Source of the DNA: Quillaja saponaria
Lineage: Eukaryota; Streptophyta; Magnoliopsida; Fabales; Quillajaceae
Direction of reading: 5' to 3'
Assembly: GCA_029379385.1 (NCBI GenBank)
Contig: CM055613.1
Coordinates: forward strand, 10,744,001-10,808,000
Length of the DNA stretch: 64,000 nt
How positions within the stretch are numbered: the first letter of the stretch is position 1; each line of letters opens with the position of its first letter. The notes below the pieces were generated by a model that was not told the origin of the DNA, made no database searches, and was given only the letters and a program-made list of their open reading frames with translations. This document shows, piece by piece, positions 47,511-60,510 of the stretch. Made by a program: the position numbers and the translations under genes.

Positions 47511-47850
47511 GGTGTTGACGGGAGGGGCAAGAGAGACAGAGGGTAATTTCTCTGTTTTCCTTGCTGGGAGGTGGAGAAATTGGGTCTGGAATGTGAAAGT
47601 TAATGAAAATAAATAAAACAAAAAAAAAGTGAGGGATTAAAGAACTTGGTAATGTTTGGTGTGTCATCATTTATTGTGTCCATGATGCTTTTGTGAATAG
47701 GAATTATATCTTCATTCTAGTTTTTGGAATAGGGTAGTCCTTTTTCTTTTACAATACTTAATATGTCAAACATATTATTATATAACTTTGCGAGTGTTTC
47801 TCTTATGTATTGTGCAGGAGTTATCAAACAGGCAGCCAGTGGCATGGTAG
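47303..47850 (+). CDS. Possible spliced upstream ORF (21 codons) in hAT-gene leader
   Basis: If leader exons 47258-47335 and 47818-47899 are spliced, ATG 47303 reads MEPSYLSSILG, crosses the junction in frame, and continues ELSNRQPVAW to a TAG at 47848-47850. A second ATG (47085) in the first leader exon would also give a short frame if spliced from 47138 to 47258. Such uORFs can lower translation of the main frame. This depends wholly on the predicted splicing. Confidence 0.3.
47462..47509 (+). repeat. T17-G31 homopolymer pair
   Basis: Seventeen T are followed directly by 31 G in the predicted leader intron of the hAT-derived gene. Antisense frames rich in proline across it are artefacts of the tract. 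Confidence 0.9.
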
Positions 47851-48344
47851 GGAACCAAAATGGAATGGAGTGTAAATAACCCACACAAATATTTCAAAGG
47901 TACCCATAATTTCGATGTTCATGTGCGATTTTTTAAAATTCTTCAGAATAGATATAACAAAATTGCCATCAAACTAAGCTATTGGTTTATTTACAAGTAC
48001 GAAGCTTAATAAATAAGTAGTTTGGAAATTGTGTAATCCAATTTTTTTTCAAGTGTTGTATTTTATGGGGATATTAACTATTAATCTGCCAGAACGGAAT
48101 CAGAAGTTTGAGATTATTGTAATTGGGGTCTAAAGCTTCTGAAAGGAGGGTTTATTCAAGAGCTCGTTAATTATGTTCCTATTAGATTTTAGAAAATTAA
48201 TTCGCTCCTTATGAACCCCAATCCTCACTCCCTCCCCCCTTCCCCAAATGTATGACTTTGTTGATTTGATGATTTAGCTTTAAACATTCATCATTTATTT
48301 TGTTATTAAATGTGTTTTGTTCTAACTAGCACCTGACTTTACAC

Positions 48345-48425
48345 CAGTGGGTGCTTAAGCTGGCGCCTAGAGCCTTAGGGGATATACTAATAATTTGGCG
48401 CCTTAAGCGCGCCTAGCGCTTTTAA
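48345..48425. repeat. GGCGCC-rich palindromic repeat
   Basis: GGTGCTTAAGCTGGCGCCTA and GGCGCCTTAAGCGCGCCTAG lie about 45 bp apart in otherwise AT-rich DNA, giving overlapping palindromes. Similar GCGCC/TTAAG motifs are familiar from short plant repeats, but I cannot name a family. Confidence 0.5.
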
Positions 48426-48886
48426 CTACACTGTTTCATCCAATTGCATGGGTGATGAAAAGTGACACAAAGATTCATCTAGTTAAATTACATATACTTT
48501 AGATCAAGCTTGTTGTGAGGTTGAGTCTTATTTTTTTATTGTAGGCCGTGCATGGTTACTTTGGCTGAAGTTTCTATGCATATATCTGAACTCTGAAGGT
48601 GAAGAACTAGCTACTCATAGCATCTCAAATCCTTCAACCATCCTCTCGAGGGAGAGTGTTTCTTAACATTGTGATGCAAAATTAAAGAAAAATAATTAGA
48701 TTGATTATATTTCTAAAAGAACCTGATTTGGAATGTAGTTTGCTTGTGGTTTTGCACTGTAAAGTGTAAACTTTGAGGGTTATGTTTCTTCCTCTTTAAT
48801 TATGAAACTTGAAACGTGGATTGTCTATCAATGTATGATGGATTTAATTGTTGCTTCTTGGATTAGATATAGAACCCAAACCAGTG

Positions 48887-51800
48887 ATGGATATGACACT
48901 CATTTCAAACATCAATCCAGTAAATATTGAGCTGAGTTCTTCAGAAAATGGAAATTCTAATCCTTCTGTAAAACCAAGAAAGAAGACGATGACGTCAGTT
49001 TATCTCAAGTTTTTCGAGACAGCTGTTGATGGAAAAAGTAGGACATGCAAGTTTTGTGGACAGAGCTATTCGATTGCAACTGCTACTGGTAATTTCAGGC
49101 TCCAATTTATTAATTATTACCATTTCGGCTTTTTTGACTGGTATACAAGCTTTCCTCATTTTTAGGTTTATTCTAATCCATATCCGAGCTGTAGAATATC
49201 AACTAGAGATATATCAGTGAATGTTTGCCCCTTAAGAGCTCAACCTTTGAATATATGAGTGGTTATTACATTCTACCTCAACATGCAGTTGGCATATATT
49301 ATATTGAATGATATGTTCCAAACTAGATCTCCTATTCTATTGTTTAGTCATTTTTTAGGTCTTAAATTTGAGGCCGTATCATTGTCTTCACATGTATCAA
49401 TCATTGTTACAAGGGGTTGTGCCTATCCATTGTGACTACTTGTTACAATTGTTGATTGCATCTACTAATAATAATCCTTTATTCACCAAGGCAATTTGGG
49501 AATTCACCTTGCTAATCGACATCCGGGCTATGATAAGTCAGGGAATGTTGTCACAGACTCAGTATCACAGCCCACTTCTGTGATTAAGAAGTCACAACCT
49601 CAATCAAGATTTAATCAGGTGGATTTTGATCATCTAAACTGGTTACTCCTTAAGTGGCTTGTTTCAGCTTCTCTCCCTCCTTCAACCGCAGAAGAGAAGT
49701 GGCTGGCAAATTCCTTCAAGTTTCTGAATCCTTCGGTACAACTATGGTCAGGTGAAAAGTATAGATCCGTGCTAAATGAAGTTTTCAGAAGCATGCAGAA
49801 AGATGTAAGAGCATCTTTAGAACAGGTTTCTTCCAAATTATCCATCACACTTGATTTCTGGACTTCCTTTGAACAGATCTTCTACATGAGTATCACATGT
49901 CAATGGATTGATGAAAAGTGGTGCTTCCAAAAGGTGCTTCTTGATATACGTCACATACCCTATCCATGTGGAGGAGCCGAGATCTATCAGACCCTTGTAA
50001 AAGTTCTCAAAATGTATAATATGGAGAATAGAGTACTATCCTGTACCCATGATAATAGTCAGAGTGCCATGCATGCCTGTCATATTTTCAAAGAGCATCT
50101 GGATAGTAACAAACTGGGGCCCTTCTGCTATATTCCCTGTGCTGCTCGAACTTTGAACTTGATCATAGATGATGGATTGAGGATTACAAAGGCTGTGATT
50201 TCTAAAATTCGGGAGTTTGTACTAGAATTAAATGCATCCGCCGAGATCTCTGAGGATTTCGTTAAAACATCTAAAGCTTATCGAGAAGGTAGTTGGAAAT
50301 TTCCAATTGATGCTTCAGCACGTTGGAGTGGAAACTACCAGATGCTCGATATTGTGCATAAGGTACCTCATTCTCTATAAACTGCTTTAGTAAATGTGCA
50401 AAATGAAGGCCTACCTTAAATAAAGTTTCCAGCTGAAATATAAATTAATAGCCAAAGCACTTACCACACTCAGAATTTCTTTGATTCCCACAATTTCTTA
50501 TATTCATTTGTTTGATATTATGATTAAGGAATTATCATACTTTGATGACGGTGTCAGTTTTCAAGGAAAAATGTTTCACGATGATCTATATTTAACTAAT
50601 TCTTCAATTGTTCCTTTTAACCCATTTTTTGTCCACATTTTTTTTTTTTGAAGTTTATACTTAATAAAAAATACTTGGAAATGACATGAGATATGCATTC
50701 CTTCTTAAATATGGGTCTGAAAATGATGAAATTGCTTTGGTTACTTCATTATAGGTATAGACTATAAATTATTCAAGGACAATTAGAATAATGTGCAAGC
50801 CTATTCGACAAGTGAAGGGAATACCTAGCGTTAGCAATGGGAAGGGGTCCCAATTCTTTAGTTTGATTGCAAAACATTATTGCTTTCTCAACTTCTATAA
50901 ATGGTTACTGGAAGTAATATTTTCCCCTCTGTAGTGGATTTTTCAGTCTTATTTTGTAATGGAATGGAAACAGTAAACAGATAGCATGCCTTTTTCTTGG
51001 TAGGTATATTTGATTCTTTCTATAAATGGCTAACATGTATGGTCTTCTATAATATGATTTTAATTATGTATAAATATCCAGTGACAGATACATCTTATTT
51101 GAAAAGTGAACTGTGGTTCTTATGTATTATTCAGGCAGGTAAGTCTGTTGATGCTGTTGTCAGAAAATATGAGGACATACTCGACAGCAGGATGCTGCTG
51201 ACCTCAGCTGAGAAAAATGTTGTTGGTATCATGCATCAGTATCTGGAACCTTTCTACAAGACCACAAACAACATATGCGCAAACAAGGTGCCAACGATTG
51301 GGCTAGTCCTCTTTTTCATGGATCACATCTCAGAAACAATTTCTACCTGCATAGAATCCAATCATAGCCCAGACTGGCTAAAGAGTGCTGCAGAAGACAT
51401 GGCCAAAAAGGCCAGGAGTTACAACAATCAAGTTTGCAACATATTCACATATATGACTGCAATTCTTGATCCTCGAATCAAAGGAGAGCTTATTCCTGAG
51501 AGTTTGAACTCGGAAAAGTTTCTAGATGAAGCAAGAACCCACTTCATGAGAAATTATACTACAAGCCATTTCCCATCATTGAGTACTGGTTATGGTTGTG
51601 GTGCTCCAGAAACTGAAGATGGGGGAAGTGTTTCTTTTGCAGAGGAAATTGCTCGAAAGAAACGAAGGCCAAGCATGAACACTGCCACTGATGAGCTCAC
51701 TCAGTATCTCTCTGAGGCTCCAGCTCCAATACCAACAGATGTTCTGGAATGGTGGAAGGCCAACAGTACACGCTATCCACTGTTATCAATGATGGCAAGG

Positions 51801-52055
51801 GATTTCTTGGCTGTGCAGGCAACTTCAGCTGTACCTGAAGAACTATTCTGTGGCAAAGGTAATGAGATCAACAAGCAACGGTTCTGTATACCACATGACA
51901 GCACCCAAGCTGTCCTTTGTATCAAGTCTTGGATGCAAGTTGGGATCAAGTTGAAGTTTGAATCAACTGAGATTGACTATGATAGGTTGATGGAACTAGC
52001 AGCTTCTGCTGCAACCGATACAAATGCTACAGGTCCCGACAAGAAGCAAAAGTGA
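48887..52055 (+). CDS. Domesticated hAT transposase-derived protein with BED zinc finger
   Basis: Three coding exons, 48887-49088, 49491-50362 and 51135-52055, encode 664 residues. The BED finger (C54-x2-C57 ... H73-x4-H78) is split by intron 1. The RNase-H-like core follows: TLDFWTS with Asp189, CTHDNSQSA with Asp255, ARWSGNYQML, and the hAT dimerisation region (about 540-625: ELTQYLSE...EWWKANSTRYPLLSMMARDFLAVQAT). The usual SERVFS block is VPEELFCGKG here. The catalytic Glu position may be kept (Glu593), but the flanking S and R are lost. There are no terminal inverted repeats around the locus, the frame is intact, and a spliced leader is likely. All fit a domesticated host gene like Arabidopsis At1g79740 (by recall) rather than a live transposon. 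Likely a nuclear DNA-binding protein of unknown target. An upstream frame start (TTG) was rejected for ATG 48887. Confidence 0.88.
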
Positions 52056-52484
52056 TGACGGGGAAATAACCAACGAATACAACGCAATTGGTGAGTATCA
52101 CGACTTAGGTGAGAGTAATTCATCTTCAGGTCAGTAAAGGAAATTGGGTGCTTGATTCTTTCAGTTACACTTTGTTGCTGTATTGTTGTATGTAACTATG
52201 TATTAGGTCGATATCACATTCTTGTACAGTTCTAAATAGAAGATTGCTAACAACAGAGGAAACATGTATGTATTAGTGTAAGTTATAACATGGGCATCGG
52301 CGTTGCTTTAGCATTTTTCAAATCATTCTAAAGTAATTATGATTCTTTCAAAAGAAGTGTGATTTATTGTTATCCAATGTAGCTGGTTGCTGAAGATTTT
52401 GATGTGGGTACTTAAAAGAACAGGGTACCTTATTCCGTCTAAACTTACAGAAGTTAACAATCATAAACCATACGTGCTGTTATT

Positions 52485-52570
52485 TGTTTGCTTTTCAATT
52501 GCCTCAAGTTTGAACCCCTTTAAGGTGTGTTTGCTTTTCAATTGCCTAAAGTTTGAACCCCTTTAAGGTG
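52485..52570 (+). repeat. 43-bp tandem repeat, two copies
   Basis: TGTTTGCTTTTCAATTGCCT begins units at 52485 and 52528 that differ at one position. A third TGTTTGG at 52571 starts the adjacent MITE candidate, so the duplication abuts its left terminus. Confidence 0.85.
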
Positions 52571-52970
52571 TGTTTGGTAGGGGTTAAATAAATGGAGGTT
52601 AAGTGTTCCATAGATAATTTCATGAAACATATATTTAAGATATAAAAATTTACGGTTAATTGTGTTTGTTATGATAATAGATGTAAGTTAAAGCATTAAC
52701 CTCTTAAAATGTTAATTATGATTGGTACCAATTAAAAATTAATTTTAAAAAAAAATTCTCAATTGTAATTTAATGTTTTGCATGATTGGAGAAATTATGG
52801 GTTACTGATTTAAGCTCGCCGAGAGGTAACAAATAAAATTGTTTACCTGGATCTATTGGAAAATATCCAATGACGCCAGAATATTACTACTTAACTGTCA
52901 GAGTGAAGAGGAGGACAAGGTTAATCCGCCAGAAATATTACTCGTAACCCCTTTTGTACCAAACATAATT
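52571..52970. mobile_element. MITE candidate, ~400 bp
   Basis: The left end TGTTTGGTAGGGGTTA and the right end TAACCCCTTTTGTACCAAACA are imperfect inverted repeats, with four extra bases on the right. The interior is AT-rich and non-coding. TAA occurs beside both ends, but the exact duplication is ambiguous because of the adjacent 43-bp repeat. Confidence 0.5.
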
Positions 52971-53084
52971 AAAAGAGATCAAACATTACACAGGTATACT
53001 TTATTCATGTTTGATTCCCTACAAAACACACTCTTTAAAAAAATATATTTTCTTTAACTATTTGTTAAAGAATCTTTAATAAGT

Positions 53085-53224
53085 CAAACTCAGAGATTTG
53101 ATTTAGACTCAAGAAATTCATAGAATTTAAGTTTACAAGCGTTAAATAAACATGAGCCAAACTTCAACCAATCTATAATTTAACAAGGCGATATGACTCA
53201 AACTAGACTCGTTTAACACCCCTG
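53085..53224 (-). mobile_element. Possible hAT-type non-autonomous element remnant
   Basis: Read on the minus strand it begins CAGGGGTGTTAAACGAGTC, resembling the CAGGGGTG-type termini of plant hAT elements, and continues with GAGT-rich sequence. The opposite terminus was not found, so it is probably truncated. Confidence 0.35.
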
Positions 53225-54281
53225 CTTACAACTTAGTAGTTTTGAATGTCAACTTCACATGTTTGGGAAATGTCAATAAAGGGAAGGAATTGAAGTTTAG
53301 GACCGGGGCCATTCTAAGATTGTGTTTAATAAGAATGAAAGCACATGATCTATATATCCCAAGTTTTATTACCGAAGAGAAAAGGAAATCACTGAGGAAC
53401 CAGATGCAGGGGCCAATTTTTCTTTACTTTCTTCAGAAATCACAAGGAAAAAGGATTATTGTCATCCTAGTTTCCAAGTCCCAACCCACTGCTTGAAATT
53501 TTGGGAAAAGAAAACATATTGTAACTCCCCTCATTCCTAACTTCACTAAAGCTAGACAGTGAATTGTGAAACTGCTAATGGTTAACCAACTTACTGGGTT
53601 TTCACTTTTTGACATCATCAGTTTATGCCCCATTTGCCAAGATTATATAGGGCATGATATCATGGATTATTGTGAATTGATTGTAGGATTGGTTTTGCTT
53701 TTTTACATTTTTTTTTTATTTTAAAATAAAATTTTCATAAACCACATGACTATTTATTATTTGCTACATGGATAATCAACTCACAATGGATAATCAATTC
53801 ACCATCGTTTGTTCACATCAAATAAGTTGACGTTCAAAGTAAACAACACTTTGACAATAGGGATTTAATTGCAATAAATTAAACTTAGTAAAAATCCAAT
53901 TGTCTCATTTAAAATTCAAGGGACTAAATTAAACTAGAAGACCAAAAGTGTAATTAAGCATTAGGAAAGTAAAAAGAAAACAAAGGAATTTAGGAAAATA
54001 AATCATGCCAATCATAATCTGCAAATATATAAATTACAAAACGCTGGCAATTGTGCAGTAATACACTTTGTCAACCAAATATGATATACAAGTAAACAAA
54101 GCCTGTCCAAAACTGTTAGCAGAGACAAAAAGAATGCCCTCTTCTCTGTGTCAGCTTCAATAAAGAAAACTCAACTAAGGAAAACAATACTAATGTTATT
54201 ATCAAGAAAAGGCAGACCTGTAAGATGGTTTCCAACAAAAACTCGTCTATATATCCAGTATTGGCAGCTTTACCAACTATA

Positions 54282-57200
54282 CTAAATCAACAGATTCTCT
54301 CTTCCATACTCCCGTACAATGACAGGCACACTCGTAGGTGGAATCTGAAAGAGGAAGCAACTCAATCATATACCCCACACAACATCTGACCTTTTTAAAA
54401 ATAAAAAATAAAAGATACTGTGGAGAGGAGAACATCCCTGCAAGATTGCTCCAACTCCTAGTTATATTCAGGACAAGTTAAAAGGATAATTTTTTTTATC
54501 CCTTATATAACCTCTTACATATAGTATTCTCAACATTCCAGCAGATCATCAGTCATTAAGAGAACACTGGATATTTCATTGTTGTCATTGGACGAAAGGA
54601 TTAAACTAGACCTCCATCTTACTTCCAAATACTGAACAAAAGTCTAGTCATGTAATGGAAGAATCGTTTTACTAACAGAATGGCTACAATATATAATCAT
54701 AGATATTTTCTTGCTATTTATGGTAGCAGAGTCATAAATTTGTAGTTCTATGTATACTTCAACATACGAGGAAGGTCCTTGTAATTTCGTTTAAACAAAG
54801 AGGAAGTTGGTGTAATTTACTAATAAAGTTATGTAAATGGGATAATAATCATAAAGTGTTTTATGTGTTAGCATAAGCTAGTATCACTACTCTTACCATG
54901 CCATAATCTGTGACAATCATGGAGATATAGTCCGATGGAGTAGCATCATACCTGTCAGTGTCAAAGATGGTGAGTGTAAAATACTTGTACTGATTTTATT
55001 CTAATCAATTAAATATTTAAAAGCTCACATCAAATTCAGAAGTTGTAAATTTTCTTTAGTGGTCCAGTTATCTAGATAATTGACATCCATTCTTCCAGGA
55101 ACCTTTGCAATAGCATCTGGGTCCCCTGCACAAATTAGAATGTGCTCAAAGCAGTATCTAACTCTCTCTCAAAACCGTTAAAAAGCTCATGTAATTCCAC
55201 AGCAAGTGCAATATTAACACCAGCCAACATAACAGAAAACATACCTAGTTCGTTGGAGCAAATTGAATCAAGTTGCACTCTTTCATGAAATTTATATGCT
55301 TCACAGCAGATCAAGACAGGAACACAGAATGCATGAGCCACCATAGCAACACATGCTGTCCCAACCCTTGAATATACCGTCCCATTAGACAGAACAGAGG
55401 AAGCTCCCAAGAGAACTCGTGTGACTTCATGCATAATATAAGACACGGCATTAATATGAGTATATGTACAACTCAGGCCCCTTGCTACTAGCCTACGAAG
55501 TAAGGCCTGGCCTTCAAGCTTAGGACGCGAGTCCACGACCACAACACGAAACTGTTTTCCAAGCTCATGGGCATATAAAAGAATCATCTCAACAACACAT
55601 GATGATCCATATGTAAGAAGAACATCTCCATCCCTTACCTTTGTAGCAGCATGTCTAACAATCACCTTATCAGCAAGAATTATCTTCTCATTTATAAAAC
55701 GGTCAATATCAGAACAAAGAGCAGCTTTTGCTTCCACTTCAGTATGAGTTAAAGGTAACTTCGCAATATGACTCTTTACAAACCTAATTGCATTTCCCAT
55801 GCTTATAGAAAAAGGCCTACATTCAGTGAAGAATGATACGTAACTACCTATCCTTGCAGTTAAATCTCTGACAAGGGTTTTCTCACGTGGTGTGGAGTAG
55901 TCTTTAATGGCTTCCTGAAATGCTTTCAGCATTGCAATACAACGAGCATTTCCCCCTGATATATCCCCAGCCAAATACTGTAATCCAACCTGGAGATAAA
56001 ACGAGCATACAATAAAGCACCACATCTAACTGCAGCCTATAGAAGTACCAAGAGCTGTTATTAGGTTTTCTTTTTAACAGCAGACAAATCTGCTTAATAC
56101 TCCAATTACAGCATACAATATACTAAGGAAAGCTGAAACAAGATACGGTTACTGTTAGGATGTGCCAATTGTGTCTCTCAAACATGCCAGTGTACATACC
56201 TAAAATCAACTAAGGTAAAATATTGGATGACACCATTGATATCCATCAGAGAAAATAGTTCAAGTCATTTATTAGAAAGAAATGGAAGTGAGGTCAAAGT
56301 CAATCATGAAATGGGTCAAATGAATCAGATGAACGTGAGCATTTATCTCTTGCACAATTTTTAGTTTACACATTTGTATAAGATTAGTTTACACATTTGT
56401 ACCAGTACAGATTATGTTTATAGTCCACTGTTGAGCAAACAAAAGGCACCGAAAAAAAAAAAAAGTACCTTGTACACAGCAGGATGCACAGTATCAAGTT
56501 GGAAAAATCTTGACTCAAGATCAGGAAGCTGACTTCCATGTTCAAATTGAGGCAAATGCCGGAACAGTTCAACTCTGTTTCGGGCTTCAATTTGATTGAC
56601 CACTGCTCTCCTTTTAGCCTTTTCCACCCTGTGCCTATCATCAAATTGCATGCGTGGAGGAGGGGCATCTTTCTTCCTGTCTTTTTCTACTGGGCGGTCA
56701 CCTGCTTTCTTGTCAGCAACAACCACTGAAGATGCAAGAGGACCTTCTTTCTTTTGTGAAGGCTGCTTCACTGCTTTGGCAGGGGCTGGAACAGATTTCT
56801 TTCCCCCAGCTGGATATAGATCATTAACAAAAAGTATAAGAACACAAAGATACATAGGCCGAAAAGATTAACATCCACCTCTTCAATAGCTACCCGCAGT
56901 TTGAGGACATAGATGGGAGTAGCATGGTAACTATCAGTTATCTTATGGGCCATTTCTTTAAAAAAAAAAACTTAACTCCTTTTCTCTTTTAGCACTAATA
57001 TCAATTGATGTCTTATTACTGTAATGCAATCTTAGAGACAAAAAAAAAATGTGCCTCTTAATTGTTTATGTGACTCTCACTTAGCCCATTGGAAAGGCTA
57101 CTATAGAAATAAATCATCCAAAGGGAAGCATTCAATTGTTATTAACCAATAAGGACAGTATCAGGCCAACATTCTGAACAAGTTCTAAATTTGTTACACA

Positions 57201-60200
57201 AGGGCAAAGGATGAAGACAAAAAACGAAATTGATAAAAAAAAATAATAAAAAAAATTGTATAAATTAAAATAAATACATCAAAGGGAAAGAAATATACTG
57301 AACAAGATCATCACATAAGAAGTTAAACAAAACATGCCTTCAAAGCAGCAAAGAAAGAAAAATGAAAAATAAAAGGAGTAAATATAGAATTTTAAAGTAG
57401 CTGGAACAGTTCAAAGACCTTGTTAAGATTTGGCTGACTTAAAAGTAATTAAACTTCATTAAGGCTTTACAAGTTCTATAAAGATCCAGACTACCTAATA
57501 GGCTAATACATACAACTTGCATAAAAAAGTATATACCAACACTCTGGTAGTTTTCTACCTGCAATGTTAACAGGCAGGTCCAATTCTGAAATCTATCTAC
57601 TTCAGAAAAGGTGTGAGCATGCCAATCAGTATTATAATTATTACAATATATTTACACGTGACAAAGTAATTCTGAAATCTAAACTGTGCGGTATTTTTAT
57701 TCTAAGTCAACCATGAAATATAAGCAATATCTAAAGAAATTTCAAGATAATTTCATTGCTTGAACCTTTTGCAGCGGCTTTTGCAGCTCGTTGGGCCTCC
57801 TGCAAGGCACGTCTTTCAGCCTTTGTGCCTTTTGCTTTTTGTGGCTCTGAAGTTGATGACTGATTTTGTTGCACTTCTTTGGTGACATCTCCACTCTTTT
57901 CTGCAAGATTTTCTTTTTAAATTAAAAAGGAGGAAATAAACATCACGATTTGATTTGACAATATCGACAAAAAAGGCCATAGTTAAAACTTAAAACTGAT
58001 AGATGGGGAAACAGAACCCCATTAATCCAAGTTTTCTAAAAAAAGAAAAAAGCCTAATATTTATGTTTTTGAGAAAAAGGCTTTTCTCAAGAAAAGGAAT
58101 GGGAAGCTCTCTATGCGCCACCTAAAGGTCGTATTGTGCTACCTGCAAAAACTTGAGATGTATAGCTTCCAGATAAGTAAAGAGGCAACATCAAACCTCC
58201 ACCAAGAGAAATATCGTAGCTTATTATCTTAAAAATTTTAATGTAAAGTATGCAATAAAGTTTTGCAATTATACTAGGCCTATATCATTTGGATTGGATC
58301 CATGCTTGGGTAAGGTCTCTATAATATTTCTGAGAGAAACTAATTAGTTTTAGCATAAAAGGTACATGACTGCCCATGGAACCCTATAATTATGTATCAT
58401 TCATCCATTATTAAAAGGAGACGTAGCCAGGATTTGCATATCTGTATGAAAGAGCCAATGCAACAATGTATATCTCACTCCTGTTGGTCTTTCTTCATCC
58501 ATCTTCAACTTCTTTTTGTTATACTTAACTTTTCTTTACTACCATGATTCACCTAAATGGAGCCAATTTGCAGGAATTCAAAATCAGGCCAAAGACTGAC
58601 CAGTTATCCCTATCTAACTTCTTTGTTCCTAATCCATTAATTAGATTCATATAAGTTTGATGATTGGTAGGAGCTCTCCACAGTCATATAGTTATGCATG
58701 CTTCCTCAGAATCATCTTTTAGCTTTGTTGCTCACCTATATAGGTCTTATTACTTTATTAAATTTATATTTCCTATCAGTTGTTAAGTTTCGTCTGAATC
58801 CTGTCACATCATCTTCCATGAAATGCAAAATCATACCAACATCAAAGAAGTTCCAATTAATTATTCTTTACTTCATTTTCCATTCAGCAACAAAGATATA
58901 AAGTGAATTAGATTGCATGGTTTAAGTAATGACCTCTATGCTTAATCTCACTAGGTCTCCAACTCAGTTAGGATCTCATAATGTTTCTATTCTAACCTAA
59001 ACCATCAACCCTCAAAATAACACAGAGCTGGGCTATTAGCAGGAATACTTGGATTATGCTGAAGAAATGAAGACTAATGTTCTCTGAAGAGGTGTCTATT
59101 TGGTTTTAACTAGTATTTATGGTTAAAACATGCTTCTCAGATTCTCAAAAGAGGTTCTTTCTCTTCAGCTTTTAAGCGTGATTAGAGACTTTATTTTTGT
59201 AGTTCCTTTGTAACTTATGTATTTACTCTTTGTTAATTTCTTTTGACAATTTCTTATCCTCCCCTTTGTACTCCCTTTTTTCTTCAATTAATAATATTTC
59301 CTTTTCTATATATATTAAACTAAATCATCAACTCACCACCAAGGACGACTAACCAGAAATTTCACACACAATATTACTTGAAACGTCTCAGAAACTTCCT
59401 CTCAATATACGTCATATATCTATCAAGTAAATGCAACCTAAGGAAGGTAAGAAAACTATGCGGCTTAGCTGAAAAAATAATTAACTTCCCAAAACGCCAA
59501 TACTTGTAGATTACTATAGTAGTTCAATTCGAAGCTTATGTCTTTGTAGTTCAATTAACAAGTTACAATTTCACTATATGGCATTATAAACTACAACTAA
59601 GACCAGAAATATCTTTTCTAGAATGAATTTTAACAAGAACAAAGAAAAAAAAAATTCAAAGTTTGATATAAGGATTAGTGGTAGTTTGAAATTATAGTGC
59701 AAGTAAGTTGAGAGTTAATATTGCAAGAAGTAACTCCAAGTCATAATAAAAATGCAGCACACCATCAAAAGGCAGAATTGGTCGATCATTAAAACCCTGA
59801 CTCAATAATATTCACCGTTCAAATATTTAATTCCAATTTCCAATTATCTTTTGAAGAACAGAGTTCCAATTAACCCACACACATGTTGAATGCATTCACA
59901 GATAATTGGATTCTCCTTTAACAGGCATATTTGTTAATAAGCATCGATAGAAATGTATATATTAAACCATTACCAGCGACTGCCACAGGTTTTTTCACAT
60001 CCACCATGGTGAGATTACTAGCCGACGAATTCTCCTGAGGCTTCACGGTGGTCAAGTCGATCCCTCCACTTGGAAAACTTGAAGCGAATTTCCCCGAATT
60101 GCTGCGACGAAACCAACTAGCAGTAGAAGAATCCTCCGAGAATTCTCCTTCACCAAACCCAATCCGACTCGTAGGTGATGCCACTGGGGACGTCCCAAGC

Positions 60201-60490
60201 AGAGACTCCGACGGGTTATAGCTCCCAACTGGCACATGGTCCCCGGAGGCCTGTCGCCGAAACCCCGAGTCCGGAACTGGCAAGGCAGCCGTCCGGTCAA
60301 TAAGGTGTCGTGGCGGGGGAATCATAACAGGAGAGGGCGAGTTATGCGCAGGAGAAAGCGAAAGAGGAGGAGATTCCGACTCAACCGGGTCGGATTCAGT
60401 CCGAGTTGGTTGTGAGGGGTTGGGAGTGAAAAAACCCACCTGGCGGACTTTGGGGTCGATCATCGCTCTGGAGACACGACGGGCGTCCAT
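54282..60490 (-). CDS. eIF2B-delta: Translation initiation factor eIF2B, delta subunit
   Basis: Seven exons, 60490-59974, 57900-57766, 56809-56469, 55989-55245, 55125-55029, 54951-54897 and 54344-54282, encode 650 residues. eIF2B is the cytosolic guanine-nucleotide exchange factor that recycles eIF2-GDP. Delta belongs to the alpha/beta/delta regulatory subcomplex that senses eIF2 phosphorylation. Residues 1-175 are Ser/Pro-rich and probably disordered. Residues 176-255 are Lys/Ala-rich (KAERRALQEAQRAAKAAAK). The conserved IF-2B domain covers about 300-650 and includes VRDLTARIGSYVSFFTECRPFSISMGNAIR, KVRDGDVLLTYGSS, VVVVDSRPKLEGQ, VLLGASSVLSNGTVYSRVGTA and a C-terminal PTSVPVIVREYGREN. The long second-to-last-coding spans are well conserved. 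Start MDARRVSRAMID is the first ATG. Telo-boxes lie directly upstream. Confidence 0.95.
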
Positions 60491-60510
60491 GATAGGAGTC
60501 CTTCAATAGT

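Larger units (their letters stand above)
42506..48886. other. Intergenic DNA plus probable 5' leader exons of the hAT-derived gene
   Basis: 42.5-46.8 kb is AT-rich and has no gene; it contains a TA repeat (about 43195-43212) and copy 2 of a dispersed repeat. From about 46.95 kb base composition rises, and a C/T-rich leader begins. Good splice signals suggest leader exons about 46980-47138 or 47170, 47258-47335 and 47818-47899 before the coding exon that starts near 48866. A palindromic GGCGCC-rich stretch lies at 48345-48425. UTR structure is inferred from splice signals only. Confidence 0.5.
52056..54281. other. Convergent intergenic region with small repeats
   Basis: The hAT-derived gene (+) and eIF2B delta (-) converge. 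The first few hundred bases are the former's 3' UTR. The middle holds a 43-bp tandem repeat, a MITE candidate (52571-52970) and a hAT-type remnant ending at 53224. No gene is supported. Confidence 0.6.

Noticed and set aside
47418..47670. Proline-rich minus-strand frames across the G31 tract
   Set aside because: Created by the homopolymer in a leader intron.
53242..53496. 84-residue plus-strand frame
   Set aside because: No family resemblance, no splice context, next to repeat remnants.
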